Notes under the pieces: model-generated
Seen by the model: the letters and a program-made list of their open reading frames with translations, nothing else
Database searches by the model: none
Told to the model about the DNA's origin: nothing
Position numbers and translations under genes: made by a program
In this document: positions 51,885 through 63,033 of the stretch, in pieces
How positions within the stretch are numbered: the stretch's first letter is position 1
Layout of the letters: every line of letters begins with the position of its first letter
Assembly: GCA_033557465.1 (NCBI GenBank)
Contig: CM066043.1
Coordinates: 82,180,662-82,244,661 of the forward strand
Source of the DNA: Ichthyophis bannanicus
Taxonomy: Eukaryota > Chordata > Amphibia > Gymnophiona > Ichthyophiidae
DNA: 64,000 nucleotides
Direction: 5' to 3'

Positions 51885-52911
51885 GATAAGACAGCCTTCC
51901 TAATAATTGTTGACAAACAATTAAAATGAGTTTAATTTGTCATAAATTGCTAGTTATGTTTTAGTGTTTGTTACCCCTTGAATAACCAGACTATATCTTG
52001 TATATTGTTATAGCTGGAGAATACATCACAAATATAATTAGTGATATGAATATGTACAATTGTGTTCCTGACAGAAAAAAGAAATGTGTCTATTAGGCCA
52101 CATGCTAACATTTGATTTGGCAAGTAGACAGAATAAGCTTAGGAATGTGGATGAAAATAATAAGTATATTACAGGCTAGCTATGTAATAGTTTAGTGCTA
52201 GCTATAGATGTATTGTAATTAACAATAGATAATATAATTCTGTTCAACAATTTAAGACTGTCATTAGGGATGAATAATTGTGCTTGTTTGCAATTGTATG
52301 GCATCAAGAGAGATGCTGTAGTGGAGAGTTGGGTTTTTTACAAATTATATATTGTATGCACTGAATCCTATGGGCCGAAGAAGAACACTACTGTGAATGA
52401 TATGTTACTGAATATGGAGACTCCTGATAAAGATCAGCGATTCCAGCAGAACTACTCATGATGCGCAGCAGTGAAGCCTGGGTAGACAGTCACTGAAAAA
52501 GCTCTATCTAAGATGTGCATGGCACAGCCCATGGTATGAAAAGATGCTGCTGAAGAATCTGGAGTGATGACTGGTGTCATGATATGAGGAACTAATCTCT
52601 GAATTATTGCTACATCTATGAGAAGCAGTTGGCCACTGCTAGAAGAGGTAGTGCTTACAAGAATAATTGGTAAAGTCTTGCTCTCTGTACACATTTTCAT
52701 TGAGGCTAAGCAAAGGTAAACAATGTCACATGATTTTGTATAACGATTTCTGCCAACGAACAAGATGGAGCTCACCTATGGACCAGATGTGCCTAGGACT
52801 TTGAAGGAACATCTCCAAAATGAAGCCTACTGTAGAAGATTTATTCTGGATTTGGACATGTTTCAGCTACCGTTCATTTGTAATGATTCTTTATAGAATC
52901 ACAGGGAGGAC
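51885..52911 (+). other. Internal 3' part of LTR element, no intact frame
   Basis: About 1 kb before the right LTR. Small frames on both strands (52270-52461 plus, 52452-52775 minus) have no recognised domain. The last bases, CACAGGGAGGAC, are a candidate polypurine tract. Confidence 0.4.
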
Positions 52912-53542
52912 TGTAGAAATGGACAGATAAAGGGGATACCAGAATCCCCAATATGTAATTGAAGATGGATGAATTTCTTGATACAGAATGTGTTTAGAAG
53001 TTTGGCTTTTCACCTACTTCCTCTTAAATAGAATAGGATGTCATGATCATGAGTTCTGTGTAACCGTCTTTAAAATAGTATGGAACATTGTTAACGCAAG
53101 CATAAAGAGTAAACATAGGCTATGAACTGCGCAACCATAGTTCATTGTACAGGCAATGCTGACACAACATAATTTTTGCAACTTTGCAATTATAAATAAT
53201 TTTGTCATAATCAAGTAAATTTCATCTAATACACTGAAATCAGTTCTTACTCTGTAAAAAGAACTTTGGCGACACCTTGTGTTATTTCACGTTTATAATA
53301 AATGACTGTTACTTCCCTTTTTTCTTTAATAAAAGGAGCTTTTCAGGAGGAAGAATTTGAATTCAGCAGGCGTGGAACTATGCATGTCCATAGATCGTCT
53401 GTGGTTTTCCCTCTGACCTCAAAGAAAATAGCACTTTGTGGGTGATTGTATTCTGAGTTACTCTCTGCCTGTTTCTCACTGCTTGAGGGACCAGATACCG
53501 AAAGAGCCGTGGTATTGTGGCCAGATCACGGGGATTTCTTCA
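52912..53542 (+). repeat. 3' LTR of nested LTR element
   Basis: 631 bp, TGTAGAAATGGACAG to GGGATTTCTTCA. It differs from the 5' LTR at about 23 positions by eye, so roughly 4%. Confidence 0.9.
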
Positions 53543-53547
53543 ATATG
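53543..53547. repeat. 5-bp TSD of LTR element, right copy
   Basis: ATATG, identical to 26902-26906. Confidence 0.85.
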
Positions 53548-54909
53548 TAAAGAATAATATTAAAGCTATAGAATTACAGGGCTTCAAAGGTAGCAAGGAG
53601 GCACTGTGGGCTAAAATAGAAAGAGGGAATGGGACATCCATTTGCATTGGTGTGATATACAGATCTCCTTCACAGGAAGAAGAAATGGACAGAGATTTAA
53701 TAGAAGACATAAGCAGTATTGCCATGAGAGGAGAAGTGCTACTGATAGGTGATTTCAATATGCCAGAAGATGACTGGCACATCCGTCCTGCGGTATCATC
53801 TAGAAATAAGGATCCTGGATTCTCTACAGGAAGAACTGTTCTGGAAACTAGTAACAGAACCCACACATGAAGGGACCATACTGGACTTGGTGTTTACTAA
53901 TGGGGAAAGTGTTCCTGATGTTATAGTGGGAAATCATCTCGCATCCAGTGATCACCAGATGATGTGTTTCAGTATTAGGACTGCAATGCAATGCAATCTT
54001 AGACTATAGGAAAATTAACTTTGCCAAGGTGGCAATACCTCACAAAGTCATTAGCGGGATGGGAACAGCTTAGGGATGTAGAAAAGCAGTGGACAAAACT
54101 GAAAGGGATATTTTAAGAGCAACAAACCTTTGTTAGATAGGTAAATAAATGTAAAAGGAAAAGGAGGCTGCTATAGCTCTCAAAAGAAGTAGCTGAAAAG
54201 GTGAAAAAAAAAGAGGGTGGCTTTCATAAAATATAAGAGATCACAGAGAGAGGAAGACAAGCATCTATATTTGGAAAAGCTTAGAGAAGCTAGCAAAATA
54301 GTCAGAAAAGCAAAGATACAAAAAGAAGAAGAAATAGCCAATGTAATAAAATGGAGGATCAAGACATGGTTCAGATATGTTAGCGAGAGGAGGAAGTGCA
54401 AAGATGGTATTGTCAGACTCAAGGGGGAAAGGAAAGAATATGCAGAAACTGATGAGGATAAAGTGGAATTCCTTAACAAATATTTTTCTTCTGTGTTCAC
54501 AGATGAAGGACTAGGAGAGGACCTCAAACACCCACAAATAGGAGAAGAAGGAAAGGGAATCCTGAACGATTTTCAGAAGACTGTGTTCATGAGGAACTAC
54601 CTAAATTAAAAGAAGACAAAGCAATGGGGCCTCATAGGATATATCCAAGAATATTGAAAGAACTTGGGGACGTTCTAGCAGCTCCATTGACTGACCTTTC
54701 CAATGCTTCTTTAGAGTCCGACGTGGTCCCAGAGGACTGGAGAAAGGTACATGTGGTCCCTTTACACAAAAGTCGAAGTAAGAATGAGGTTGAGAAATAC
54801 AGGCCAGTTAGTCTGACCTCCGTGGTGAGTAAATTAATGGAAACACTGATAGTGATGTTTCAAGAGTCCAATGGATTGCAGGATCTGAGGCAGCATGGGT
54901 TTACTAGGG
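53543..54909 (+). mobile_element. CR1 LINE, part 2 (endonuclease end and RT start)
   Basis: Continues the protein cut at 26906. 53548-53870 has ICIGVIYRSPSQEEE and LLIGDFNMPEDDW; 53749-54009 has ASSDHQMMCFSIR, the endonuclease SDH motif, after a frameshift. 54217-54932 has the linker, then PHRIYPRILKELGDVLAAPL and YRPVSLTSVVSKLMETL (RT motif region 1). It stops at about 54909 where an L2 was inserted. Confidence 0.92.
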
Positions 54910-55419
54910 ATTTATGGTTGATTAGTGTTTGATAGACCACCCTTTGCAAAAAAGGGCAGTTTACAATAAAATCAAATAAAAAACAATAACACATAGAAAC
55001 AGAAAGAAAACTCCATAACTGAATAGGAAAGACAAGAGCAGAATAGCAGAGAAAAAGGAGACAAAACTCATACTTGGTCTGCAACTAAATGTGGGGTCTA
55101 CCACAAAGGATTGGATAAAAAGGTGGGTTTTCAGGAGACGTTTAGACTGGGGGAAGGAGGGTTCAAGCTGGAACTGGTGAGGGCAGGGACTAGAAAGAAA
55201 AAGTGGAACGGCGCAATGACACACATTTAATCCGTGAAGGGGAAGGGAGCACCAATTGGTTGTCTTGTAGGGAGCTAAGGCAACGTTGTGTTACTTATGG
55301 AATGATGGAAGAAGATAAATAGAGCGGTGCACTGTTGTGAAGAGCCTTGTAGGGCTAGGATTTTGAACTGTATCCTCTAGGGAGCCAATGATGTTGAATA
55401 AGAAATGGTGTAACGTAGT

Positions 55420-55457
55420 CATATTCTCACCCATAGTCTAGTATGGGTGAGAATATG
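55420..55457. repeat. Perfect 16-bp hairpin inside L2
   Basis: CATATTCTCACCCATA at 55420-55435 and its exact complement at 55442-55457, loop GTCTAG. The right arm is the L2 coding strand; the left arm looks like an inverted duplication. Confidence 0.85.
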
Positions 55458-55794
55458 GATGGTAGTATTTTGAATCATTTGAAGACATTTCAATTGAGAC
55501 TGTGCAAGACTGGCAAAGCAAACATTACAGTAATCAATGCAGGAAATCATGGTACTTAAAAGGAGAGTTGTCATGGAGGACTGATCAAGAAGGGGAAGAA
55601 GGGCCCTAACTCTATGCAGAGCATAGAAAGTAGAGTGACATAGGTAGGAGATGTGTGATATAAAAGAGAGATTCAAATCAATGTGAACGCTCAAATACTT
55701 GAAAGAATGGAGTGCAATGGGGAGGGAACTGAGGACAGGTGCAAAAGAGGGAGCCCTTTGGGGATGAGGGAATATATCCAGTACCTGTTTGTAG

Positions 55795-55874
55795 TAGTTA
55801 CATAATGTAAACCGCTTTGATTGAAGGATAAGATGGTATAGAAAAGTGGATAAATAAATAAATAAATAAAATAA
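55795..55874 (+). mobile_element. L2/SINE tail fragment
   Basis: ATAATGTAAACCGCTTTGATTG, AAGATGGTATAGAAAAG and AAATAAATAAATAAAT: the shared L2/SINE 3' tail in the opposite orientation to the surrounding L2. Confidence 0.7.
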
Positions 55875-56111
55875 ATGAGAAACTGGTGATCCAGGTTGCA
55901 GTGGTCTTAGCAGGGTTAAGCTTGACAGCTTTGTCATGTAGCCAAACTGAAATGGAGTCTAAAGCAGTATTAAGAGGTCAGGGGAGATACTGTCCAAATG
56001 AGCAAGAAGAAGGATGTCAGCATAAAAATAAAAAGTGATGCCCAAAGATTGGATAAGAGTACAAAGGGTGAAAGATAGATGTTGAGGAGGAGGGGAGACA
56101 AAGCTGAGGCA

Positions 56112-57275
56112 GGTCTTGTCTAATTGATTTCTTCGACTGGGTGACCAGAGAGTTGGATAAAAATAGAGCCATAGATGTAGTGTACTTGGATTTTAGTAAA
56201 GCATGTCACCGTTCCACATAGGTGACTTATTAATAAACTGAGCACCCTAGGGATGGACCCTAATGTGACTGACTGGGTAAGAAATTGGTTGAGTGGGAAG
56301 TAACAAAGTGTCCAGGTAAATGGAGCTCACTCTGAGGAGAAGGATGTTATCAGTGGTGTGCCACAGGGATCTGTTTTTGGTCCGATTCTTTTTGACATCT
56401 TTGTTAGTGATATTGCAAAAGGGCTGTCGGCTAAGGTTTGCCTCTTTGCGGATGATACCAAAATCTCCAAGAAGGAGTAGATAACATGAGGAGGGATCTA
56501 GCTAAGCTTGAAGAAAAGTAAAAAATGTGGCAGCTGAGATTTAATGTCAAAAAATGTAGGGTCATGCATTTGGGCTGCGAAAATTCAAGAGTACAGTGTA
56601 GGGGGCGAAGTACTTCTGCCCACGAAAGAAAAGCGGGACCTGGGCATGATGTGGCTAAATAGGTAAAAAAGGTGACAGGTGCACAAGGAGAGGAATGGCC
56701 AGCTGAAAAAAGGAGGCAATAGTGTCTCTGTATAAGTCTCTGGTGTGACCTCATCTGGAGTATTATATGCAATTTTGGAGACCACACCTTCAAAAGGATA
56801 TAAACAGGATGGAGTCGGTGCAAAGGTTGGCACTAAAATGGTTAGTGGTCTTTGTTATAAATCATATGGGGACAGATTTAAAGATCCTAATATGTATACG
56901 TTATAGGAAAGGCGGGATAGAGGAGATATGATAGAGACGTTTAAATACCTCTGTGGCATAAATGCACAAGAGGAGATCCTCTTTCGATTGAACGTAAGCT
57001 CTGCAACAAGAGGGCATAGGATAAGGGTGAAAGGGGATAGACTCAGGAGTAATATGCAGAAATATTTCTTTATGGAAAGAGTGGTAGATGCATGGAATAA
57101 TCTCCCAGTGGAGGTAGTAGAGACAAGGACAATATCTGAATTCAAGAAAGAATGGGATAAACACCGAAGAATTCTAAAGGAATAAAAGGGACTATAGTAT
57201 TTGTTATGGAAGGGCAAACTAGACAGGCCATATGGTCTTTTTCTGCTGACATGTTTCTATGTGATGGTACAGCTC
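56112..57275 (+). mobile_element. CR1 LINE, part 3 (RT core to 3' end)
   Basis: Resumes with LIDFFDWVTRELDKNRAID and VVYLDFSKA (motif A), then VPQGSVFGPILFDIF, LFADDTKI (around 56440-56465), and finally 56928-57185 with GINAQEEILFRLN and HRIRVKGDRLRSNMQKYFF. The 3' end is GGCCATATGGTCTTTTTCTGC and ATGTTTCTATGTGATG, a different CR1 subfamily from the CTTATGTT-tailed copies. Many stops. Confidence 0.9.
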
Positions 57276-57419
57276 TACACTTGAAAAGTTCACATACCGA
57301 AGATTATTTCAGCAAATGTCAAGGGAAAGGGATGCCGTTATTTCAGACAGAATAGCATGATGCCAGTATTTACTTTTGACTTCTCAACTACTTTACATCT
57401 GAAGCCTATGGTTCCTAAA

Positions 57420-57735
57420 CTAATTCATGGCTTCCTCCACAGTAACAGCATTTTTCTAGACCCCTCCTTGGGAACTCCACTCTTCTGGCAGATCCCTTCT
57501 ATCTGTGCCCTTCTCTTCCACTGCCAAGTCCAGACTTTGATCTTTCTACCTTGCTGCTCCTTATGCCTAGAACAAACTACCTGAGTTAGTATGTCAGGCT
57601 TCATCTGTGGCCCTGTTCATATCCAGGCTAAAAACTCACTTCTTTGAGACTGCTTTTGGATCTTGATCCCCTTAGTCTCCTGTTCACTTCCTATGTGTTT
57701 CCTCACCATTACCCTAGATACATCTTAGTCCCCAG
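57420..57735 (+). mobile_element. L2-clade LINE 3' end, first part (split by hAT)
   Basis: Same family as 1795-2200, here on the plus strand: CTTCTATCTGTGCCCTTCTC, then ACTACCTGAGTTAGTATG and AACTCACTTCTTTGAGACTG. The hAT at 57736 interrupts it after GTCCCCAG. Confidence 0.75.
57728..57735. repeat. 8-bp TSD of hAT, left
   Basis: GTCCCCAG, identical to 58395-58402; a single copy is present at the empty site in the relative at 1926-1933 (as CTGGGGAC). Confidence 0.9.
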
Positions 57736-58394
57736 CAGAGGCGTAGCGTGGGGGGTGCAGGGGGGCCGGCCGCACCGGGCGCAACATGGGGGGGGGGCGC
57801 TCGCACTCGCAGCTCTCTGTTGCCGATGAGGGGGAAAGGCAGGTCCCTATGATACATGTTGGCGCGTACGCCATCTGGTGGTGGCACTGCAAAGAGGTTT
57901 GCGCTATAGCCCTCGAGCCCGCAGTCCTGGGAGTCGCATTGTTCTTGGCAAACCCTCGGCAACAAAGCGCAGGCGATGCGATTGACCCCCTCTAGGTAGC
58001 TATTTCACACAAGCTGCCGGGGCGGGGTGGGAGGGGGACTGTTTATCGCGTCGTCGCCCCTCGATCTCAATGTAAAGCTGGGGTTGGGGTCGGATCGCCC
58101 TGTGCGCTCGAGAAGGCGGAGCTGCAGGGCGGCATCGCGAGTTTCTGGTTCCGGATCTCCTCCTCTTCCCTGCTGTTGGGCGTTTAACCATGCTTGTCGG
58201 GCTCTTGCTGCTGTGCTGTTCATTTCCCTGGACTCCGGCTCAGCGAGGTCAGTGCTGACGATCGCTCCCTCCCGGAGTAGGATCACGGTCGGCTCCCCCG
58301 CGCAAAGAAGCTCCCCGGCGGCTAAAATCCACGGGTTAGGGGGCGCAAATTACTTGCCTTGCCCTGGGTGCTGACAACTCACGCTACGCCACTG
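57736..58394. mobile_element. hAT-type MITE, 659 bp
   Basis: Begins CAGAGGCGTAGCGTG and ends CACGCTACGCCACTG, inverted repeats with one mismatch. A perfect 8-bp TSD and an empty site elsewhere in the window prove insertion. GC-rich body with no complete transposase; the frames within it are not recognised. Confidence 0.93.
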
Positions 58395-58402
58395 GTCCCC
58401 AG
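58395..58402. repeat. 8-bp TSD of hAT, right
   Basis: GTCCCCAG. Confidence 0.9.
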
Positions 58403-58512
58403 TTGTGTTGTGTTGGCTAGACTGTAGGTGCTTGAGTGGGAACTGTCTCTTATGTGTCTCTGTGCAGCGCTGCATATGCCTTGCAGGACTATATAAATGA
58501 TTAATAGCAGTG
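58403..58512 (+). mobile_element. L2-clade LINE 3' end, second part
   Basis: GAACTGTCTCTTATGTGTC and GCAGCGCTGCATATGCC, then ATATAAATGATTAATAGCAG: continues 57420-57735 and matches 1795-1925 in inverse orientation. Confidence 0.75.
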
Positions 58513-58539
58513 TAAACCCCACTCGCTATTCTTTGGTCA

Positions 58540-59605
58540 TGATTGAATTGACTGTGAAGATGGGTGGTAAAGTTAAAAGCCCATTGCTTTTTAATGTATT
58601 CATAAATGACCTGGAAATAGGAATAATGAGTGAGGTGATCAGATTTACAGATGACACAAAATTATTCAAAGTAGTTAAATCACAAGAGGATTGTGAAAAA
58701 TTGCAAGAGGACCTTGATAAACTGGAAATCTGGATGTCCAAATGGCAGATGAAATTTAATGTAGACCAGTGTAAAGTTATGCACCTTGGAAAGAATAACC
58801 CAAACTATGGTTACACGATGCAAGGTTCACATTATGAACCACCAACCAGAAAAAAGATCTAGGCATTGCCATGGATAATATGTTGAAACGCTCTGCCCAG
58901 TGTGCAGCAGCGGCCAAGAGAGCAAATAGAATGCTAGGTATCATAAGGAAAGAGATGGAGAATAAAACAAAGGATGATATAATGTCTCTGTATCATTCCA
59001 TGGTGTGTAATTCTGATCACCGTATCCTAAAAAGGATACAGCGAACTTAGAAAAGGTACAGAGAAGAGCCACCAAAATGGTAAAGGGGATGGAATGATTA
59101 CCCCTATGAGGAAAGGCTTAAAAGGTTAGGGCTCTTCAACTTTGAAAAAGGCAACTGAGGGGAGATATGATAGAGGTCTATAAATTAGTGAATGGAGTGG
59201 AGTGGGTAAACATAGATCAGTTCTTTATGCCATCAAAAAGTAGAAAGACCTAGGGGACATGCAATGAAGCTACAATGTAATCCATTTAAGAGTAATAAGA
59301 GAGAATATTTTTTCATTCAACTTGTAATCAAACTCTGGAATTCATTACCAGAGGATGTGGTAAAAGTTGTTACTGTAACTGGTTTTAAAAAAGGGTTGGA
59401 GAAGTTCTTGGAGGAAAGGTCCATAAATCATTATTAAAGAGAACCCAGGAAATCCACTGCTAACCCCAGGACAAGCATTGTGGAACATGTGTGTCTTTTT
59501 GGAACCTGCCAGATACTTGTGACCTGAATTGGCCACTGTTGGAAACAGGATGATGGACCTTGGTCTAACCTGGTATGGCATTTCTTATGTTCTTATATTC
59601 TCTCA
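58540..59605 (+). mobile_element. CR1 LINE 3' part, degenerate
   Basis: 58497-58862 encodes LLFNVFINDLEIGIMSEVIRF, then the DDTKLF region. The C-terminal part follows with frameshifts (58860-59440) and ends in TTCTTATGTTCTTATATTC. A deletion near 59005 removes the PHLEYC segment. Closest to the first copy at 1-960. Confidence 0.92.
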
Positions 59606-59639
59606 TAATGGGGGAGAAAAGTAGGGTAAAGAAACTTAT

Positions 59640-60780
59640 GCAAGATGAATTTCCAGATGTAGTGTTCTAAGCATAGGCTTGAAGATTTGGTTGGTGGCAC
59701 TATAAAAGAAGTTGCTGGACAGGATTGGTTTAAATCTTTGATCGATAAGCTCTATGTACTTCATCATGCATTATCCAAAAATGCAAGAGATCTAAAGTTG
59801 CGTGCTAATATAATTTGTAAGCACTGTTGGGCCGCATCTGGAGTGATTGCGAAGCTTTTTTTTTTTTTTTTGCATTTTAAATTGGCTTCAAATGATACAG
59901 CTCACAAAAATGCAAAAAGAAAGAAGAAATATAAAGGATTGTTCAGGAAGGTAATTGGTTGGATTTATTCTGGATAAAGGTTTAATGTGTGATGCTTTGC
60001 AAGAACTTTCTTAATTATCTCTTAAACTTCAGTCAGGAAACACTAATGTCTATCAGGCACATTAGGCCATAAAAAATCAGGTAAGTGTATTTGGAAGCAG
60101 AGTAGACAAGATGATGAATGCTTTGCAAAAGATGAATTTCAAAGGCATTTCACTTCACAAAAGTCATTTATCTAGTCACCCTATCAATCCAGGTCAATTT
60201 TACAGAGGTCTTCAAAATTATCTTCAGAGAAGGACAGTAACGAGCAGTGACCAAGACCTGCTGAATAATATAAGGTTATATATTCTGAAAACTGGCCAGC
60301 TGACATATGCAGAACATGAAGTGAGAAATCTGTGTTCCCGATTTTAAGCTCATGAAAGACAGATGATCTGAACGTTTCAACAATATCTCTCTTATTAATA
60401 GCAGTATTCCTTCAGCTTGGATCCCTTTACAGAGGCCCATTGATCTCACCCCAAATAGATCTTCTCTTCATATAGCTACAGCATCGATTTTGATGTTTAT
60501 TAGAATGGTTGGTTCTCTGCTCACAAAATTTGATTCAACAAAGTATGTTAATTCTTGCTTAACTCAATGACATCATTCAGCAGCCAATACAAACAGTAAG
60601 GGCCGGTTATGTGATGATGATTTTCAAGATGAGAAAAGCATGGAGCCTGTGTGGAAATTGATGTAAGTGCTTTACTATTAGCACTTAGAAAAGAAAATGA
60701 AGTGCTGATTGATCAGCTTGATGATGCAATAACGAAAGGATTATTGACCTCCTACCCTCAGTAAAGGACAACAAGCTTCT
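59640..60780 (+). pseudogene. Relic resembling KIAA1586-type hAT transposase
   Basis: 59687-59977 has TIKEVAGQDWFKSLIDKLYVLHHALSKNARDL, similar in order to hAT transposases of the KIAA1586-like group (NHRLE-like start, AIKEVAG, FMDKLYVLYH). The stretch after 59860 (a run of T, then FKLASNDTAHKNAKRKKK) and 60111-60347 (MNALQKMNFKGISLHKS, NNIRLYILKTGQLTYAEHE) continue it. Stops and frameshifts throughout. Recognition is from memory of the family and not from a search. Confidence 0.5.
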
Positions 60781-60789
60781 AATTTTTTT

Positions 60790-62960
60790 CAAGAGATTTA
60801 TTCTGTTTCAAGGTTCGTGTTAAAGTACTTATAAGCCTCCATATTGACATTCATTTTTCTAGTCTGAAGGAGCAATAATACAAGAAGGATGTAGCCCCAT
60901 GGAGTAATGCTGGTTAGGACTATGACACTAAATATATAAACACTGAGATTATGAACATAGTGTTGCAAATTTTGTACAATTTCACTTGGTGATATGTTTA
61001 ATAAACAAATACTTAAAAACATGAATTTTCTAAAGAGATATATTCATACTAGCTTCCTTTTCCATCCATAAATGAAGCATTGTGTGAGTTTGGGAATGAA
61101 GTCATGTCCAGCCCTGGCACCGCCCCCACTGTTCACTTGTGGCCCTGCCCCTGCCTCCACAGGTCACTTCAGCCTTTGCCCCTCCCACAGTTCCATTTAT
61201 TTCTTATCTACAAATTATGCCCTGGATTAAGTGGACCTCTGCAGATAAAGAGGAGCTAATGTACTGCTACCTTTATGCTACATTAGCAGTAAATCTGAGA
61301 GACTGAGATCATACTCCATATACCCTGGTTTAGGAGTGAAGGCCATTACTAACCCATTTGGAGAAATTGCCCATATAGGAGTCCCCTTTCTGTACTACAC
61401 TAGTGTGAACACTGATCACTTGAATTACCTCATGTATGATAGAATCATCCAGGTTCTCATCTAGTTATTTCCTGGAAGCAGGGGAGGTGGGACCTGAGGC
61501 CTTCTATCACTTGCTTCCCCCTGCTAGCCTCCACTAACTACATAGGTATCAATTATCCCTTGGAGAGATGTTACAGTAACCTCTGGAAAGGTCTTCATGT
61601 TTGCTTTGTGTTTAACCGTCTTCATCTCTCACTCATATACTCAGAACTCACTATTGCAGAGTCCTGTGACTCAGTCCATCCTCAGTTCCTTCAAAAGGAA
61701 ATGTCCCTTGGCCATACCCTTCAGACATAACTCCATAGGCTCCCACTTTTTATACTAGACAAATCCATCAGGTAAGGGTTTTCAGAGCAATGTACTCAAA
61801 CAAAATACAAAAAATTGCCCTAAATATTGCAAATACTGATCTACAAAATCCTAATGTGTTACTGTGTGATCAGAAATATGATCAAAATACATAAAAAACA
61901 TTTTTTAATTCTTACTATTTGAAAATTTTTTTTGTATATATATACTTGGATACAGGTCTCAGAATGAATGGGGGAGGATAACTACAGGCTAGAACAGCTG
62001 AAAAGCCTGAGAAATTCCTGACCCCTTCCTTACATCAAGGACCTTTGGAATCCAATTTTTTTCTTTTTACCTAAAATATCTTTGTTTAACTTTGAGCTAT
62101 CAGCAACAGATTTAACAAAATTATGAGCTCTGCGAACTCTCTTCAATTAATGACTACTGACTAAGTATCCGTCGTCTTTACTAAGGTCTTTTCAAGAGAG
62201 AGACTGGTAGTTGTAAAAAGTAAGTCCAGATTGATGACATCCCTTTCAAAGGTGGGAAAATGGCCAAACCAGTTCCACAACTTCCTGAATCTTTTCCGTC
62301 ATGAAATAACTATGACATATCAGGACCAAAACTATTGGCTTTCAAAAATTCCAAAACGACTTATCTGTATGTAGAATGAAAGAACAGCCAAGTCTCTCTG
62401 TCCCACTTTTTATAGGCACCCACAGGGGCTCCCCAACAACATCTCTACAGGGCTGGATCAGCACAAAGTTGTATCCGGTCTCTCTTCCTCTATTATGGAT
62501 ACTGCAAAGATCGAGTCAGTCCAAGGCAGGTCATGCCCATAAGATATCACCCCCTTGGCTCTAGTATAGGCCTCACCTCTAGTTCTTCTCTGAAGAAACA
62601 CATTTTTTCAATAGAAAATTCTAAGAATGCCTTTGCATCAGCAATGTAAAAATGCAGCCTCACTTCTCACCTGCACCTGAGCACCCTTCAGAAGGAAAAC
62701 AAAAGAGCAATGTGGAAGAGAGAAAAACAAAAATCCTTAACCCTTGCCACCTTACTGATGGAAAAGATTATGTAAGAGAATATAGAATGAAAAAATGCTG
62801 CTCTTATAATGCATCGCAACAGGCACAACAGAAACCCAGGATGGTCCAAAGTTTTCCTGCCTGAAACCGAGTAACTTGGCAGCTCTGGTAATGCTAATTT
62901 CCAAAGGAAAAAGCACAATTACAAAGAGCAAATTCCAATGAGATGTAAGTTGAAGAAACC
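60790..62960. other. No recognisable gene or repeat
   Basis: About 2.2 kb without a conserved frame. The longest open frames are under 95 codons and unmatched. Confidence 0.35.
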
Positions 62961-62976
62961 CAGAATAGCTCACAGT

Positions 62977-63033
62977 CTTTCAGTGGGTTAGCTACCCACT
63001 GAAAGGGGGCCACCTTTCAGTGGGTAGCTAACC
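62977..63033. repeat. Compact inverted repeats around TTAGCTACCCACTGAAAG
   Basis: 62977-62988 pairs with 62994-63005 (CTTTCAGTGGGT). In addition 62986-63005 pairs perfectly over 20 bp with 63014-63033, loop GGGGCCAC. Two alternative hairpins can form. Confidence 0.88.

Larger units (their letters stand above)
26907..53542 (+). mobile_element. LTR retroelement, defective, heavily invaded
   Basis: Two 631-bp LTRs in direct orientation bound the element, with a 5-bp TSD and an interrupted CR1 frame outside. A purine-rich CACAGGGAGGAC lies just before the right LTR (52901-52911) and could be the polypurine tract. I found no convincing primer-binding site and no recognisable protease, RT or integrase in the non-inserted parts (27538-27812, 30303-31144, 32683-32804, 33965-35122, 51885-52911). 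Most of its 26.6 kb is younger insertions. Whether it is a retrovirus relative or another LTR class is open. Confidence 0.85.
54910..56111 (-). mobile_element. L2 LINE inserted in CR1
   Basis: Minus strand: 55419-55937 holds the L2 RT C-terminal part (FKYLSVHIDLNLSFISHISYL, ISCIDYCNVCFASLAQSQLKCLQMIQN). The 3' end is TAAACTGCCC near 54950-54960 and a worn tail at about 54910-54940. The CR1 protein breaks on both sides of it. A plus-oriented L2/SINE tail (55795-55874) lies inside. Confidence 0.88.

Noticed and set aside
52270..52775. Possible envelope gene of the LTR element
   Set aside because: No signal peptide, transmembrane or cleavage motif could be seen in the short frames on either strand.
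57786..58374. GC-rich, CpG-containing patch as a possible host promoter or first exon
   Set aside because: It lies exactly within the 659-bp hAT defined by inverted ends and TSD, so its composition belongs to the transposon.
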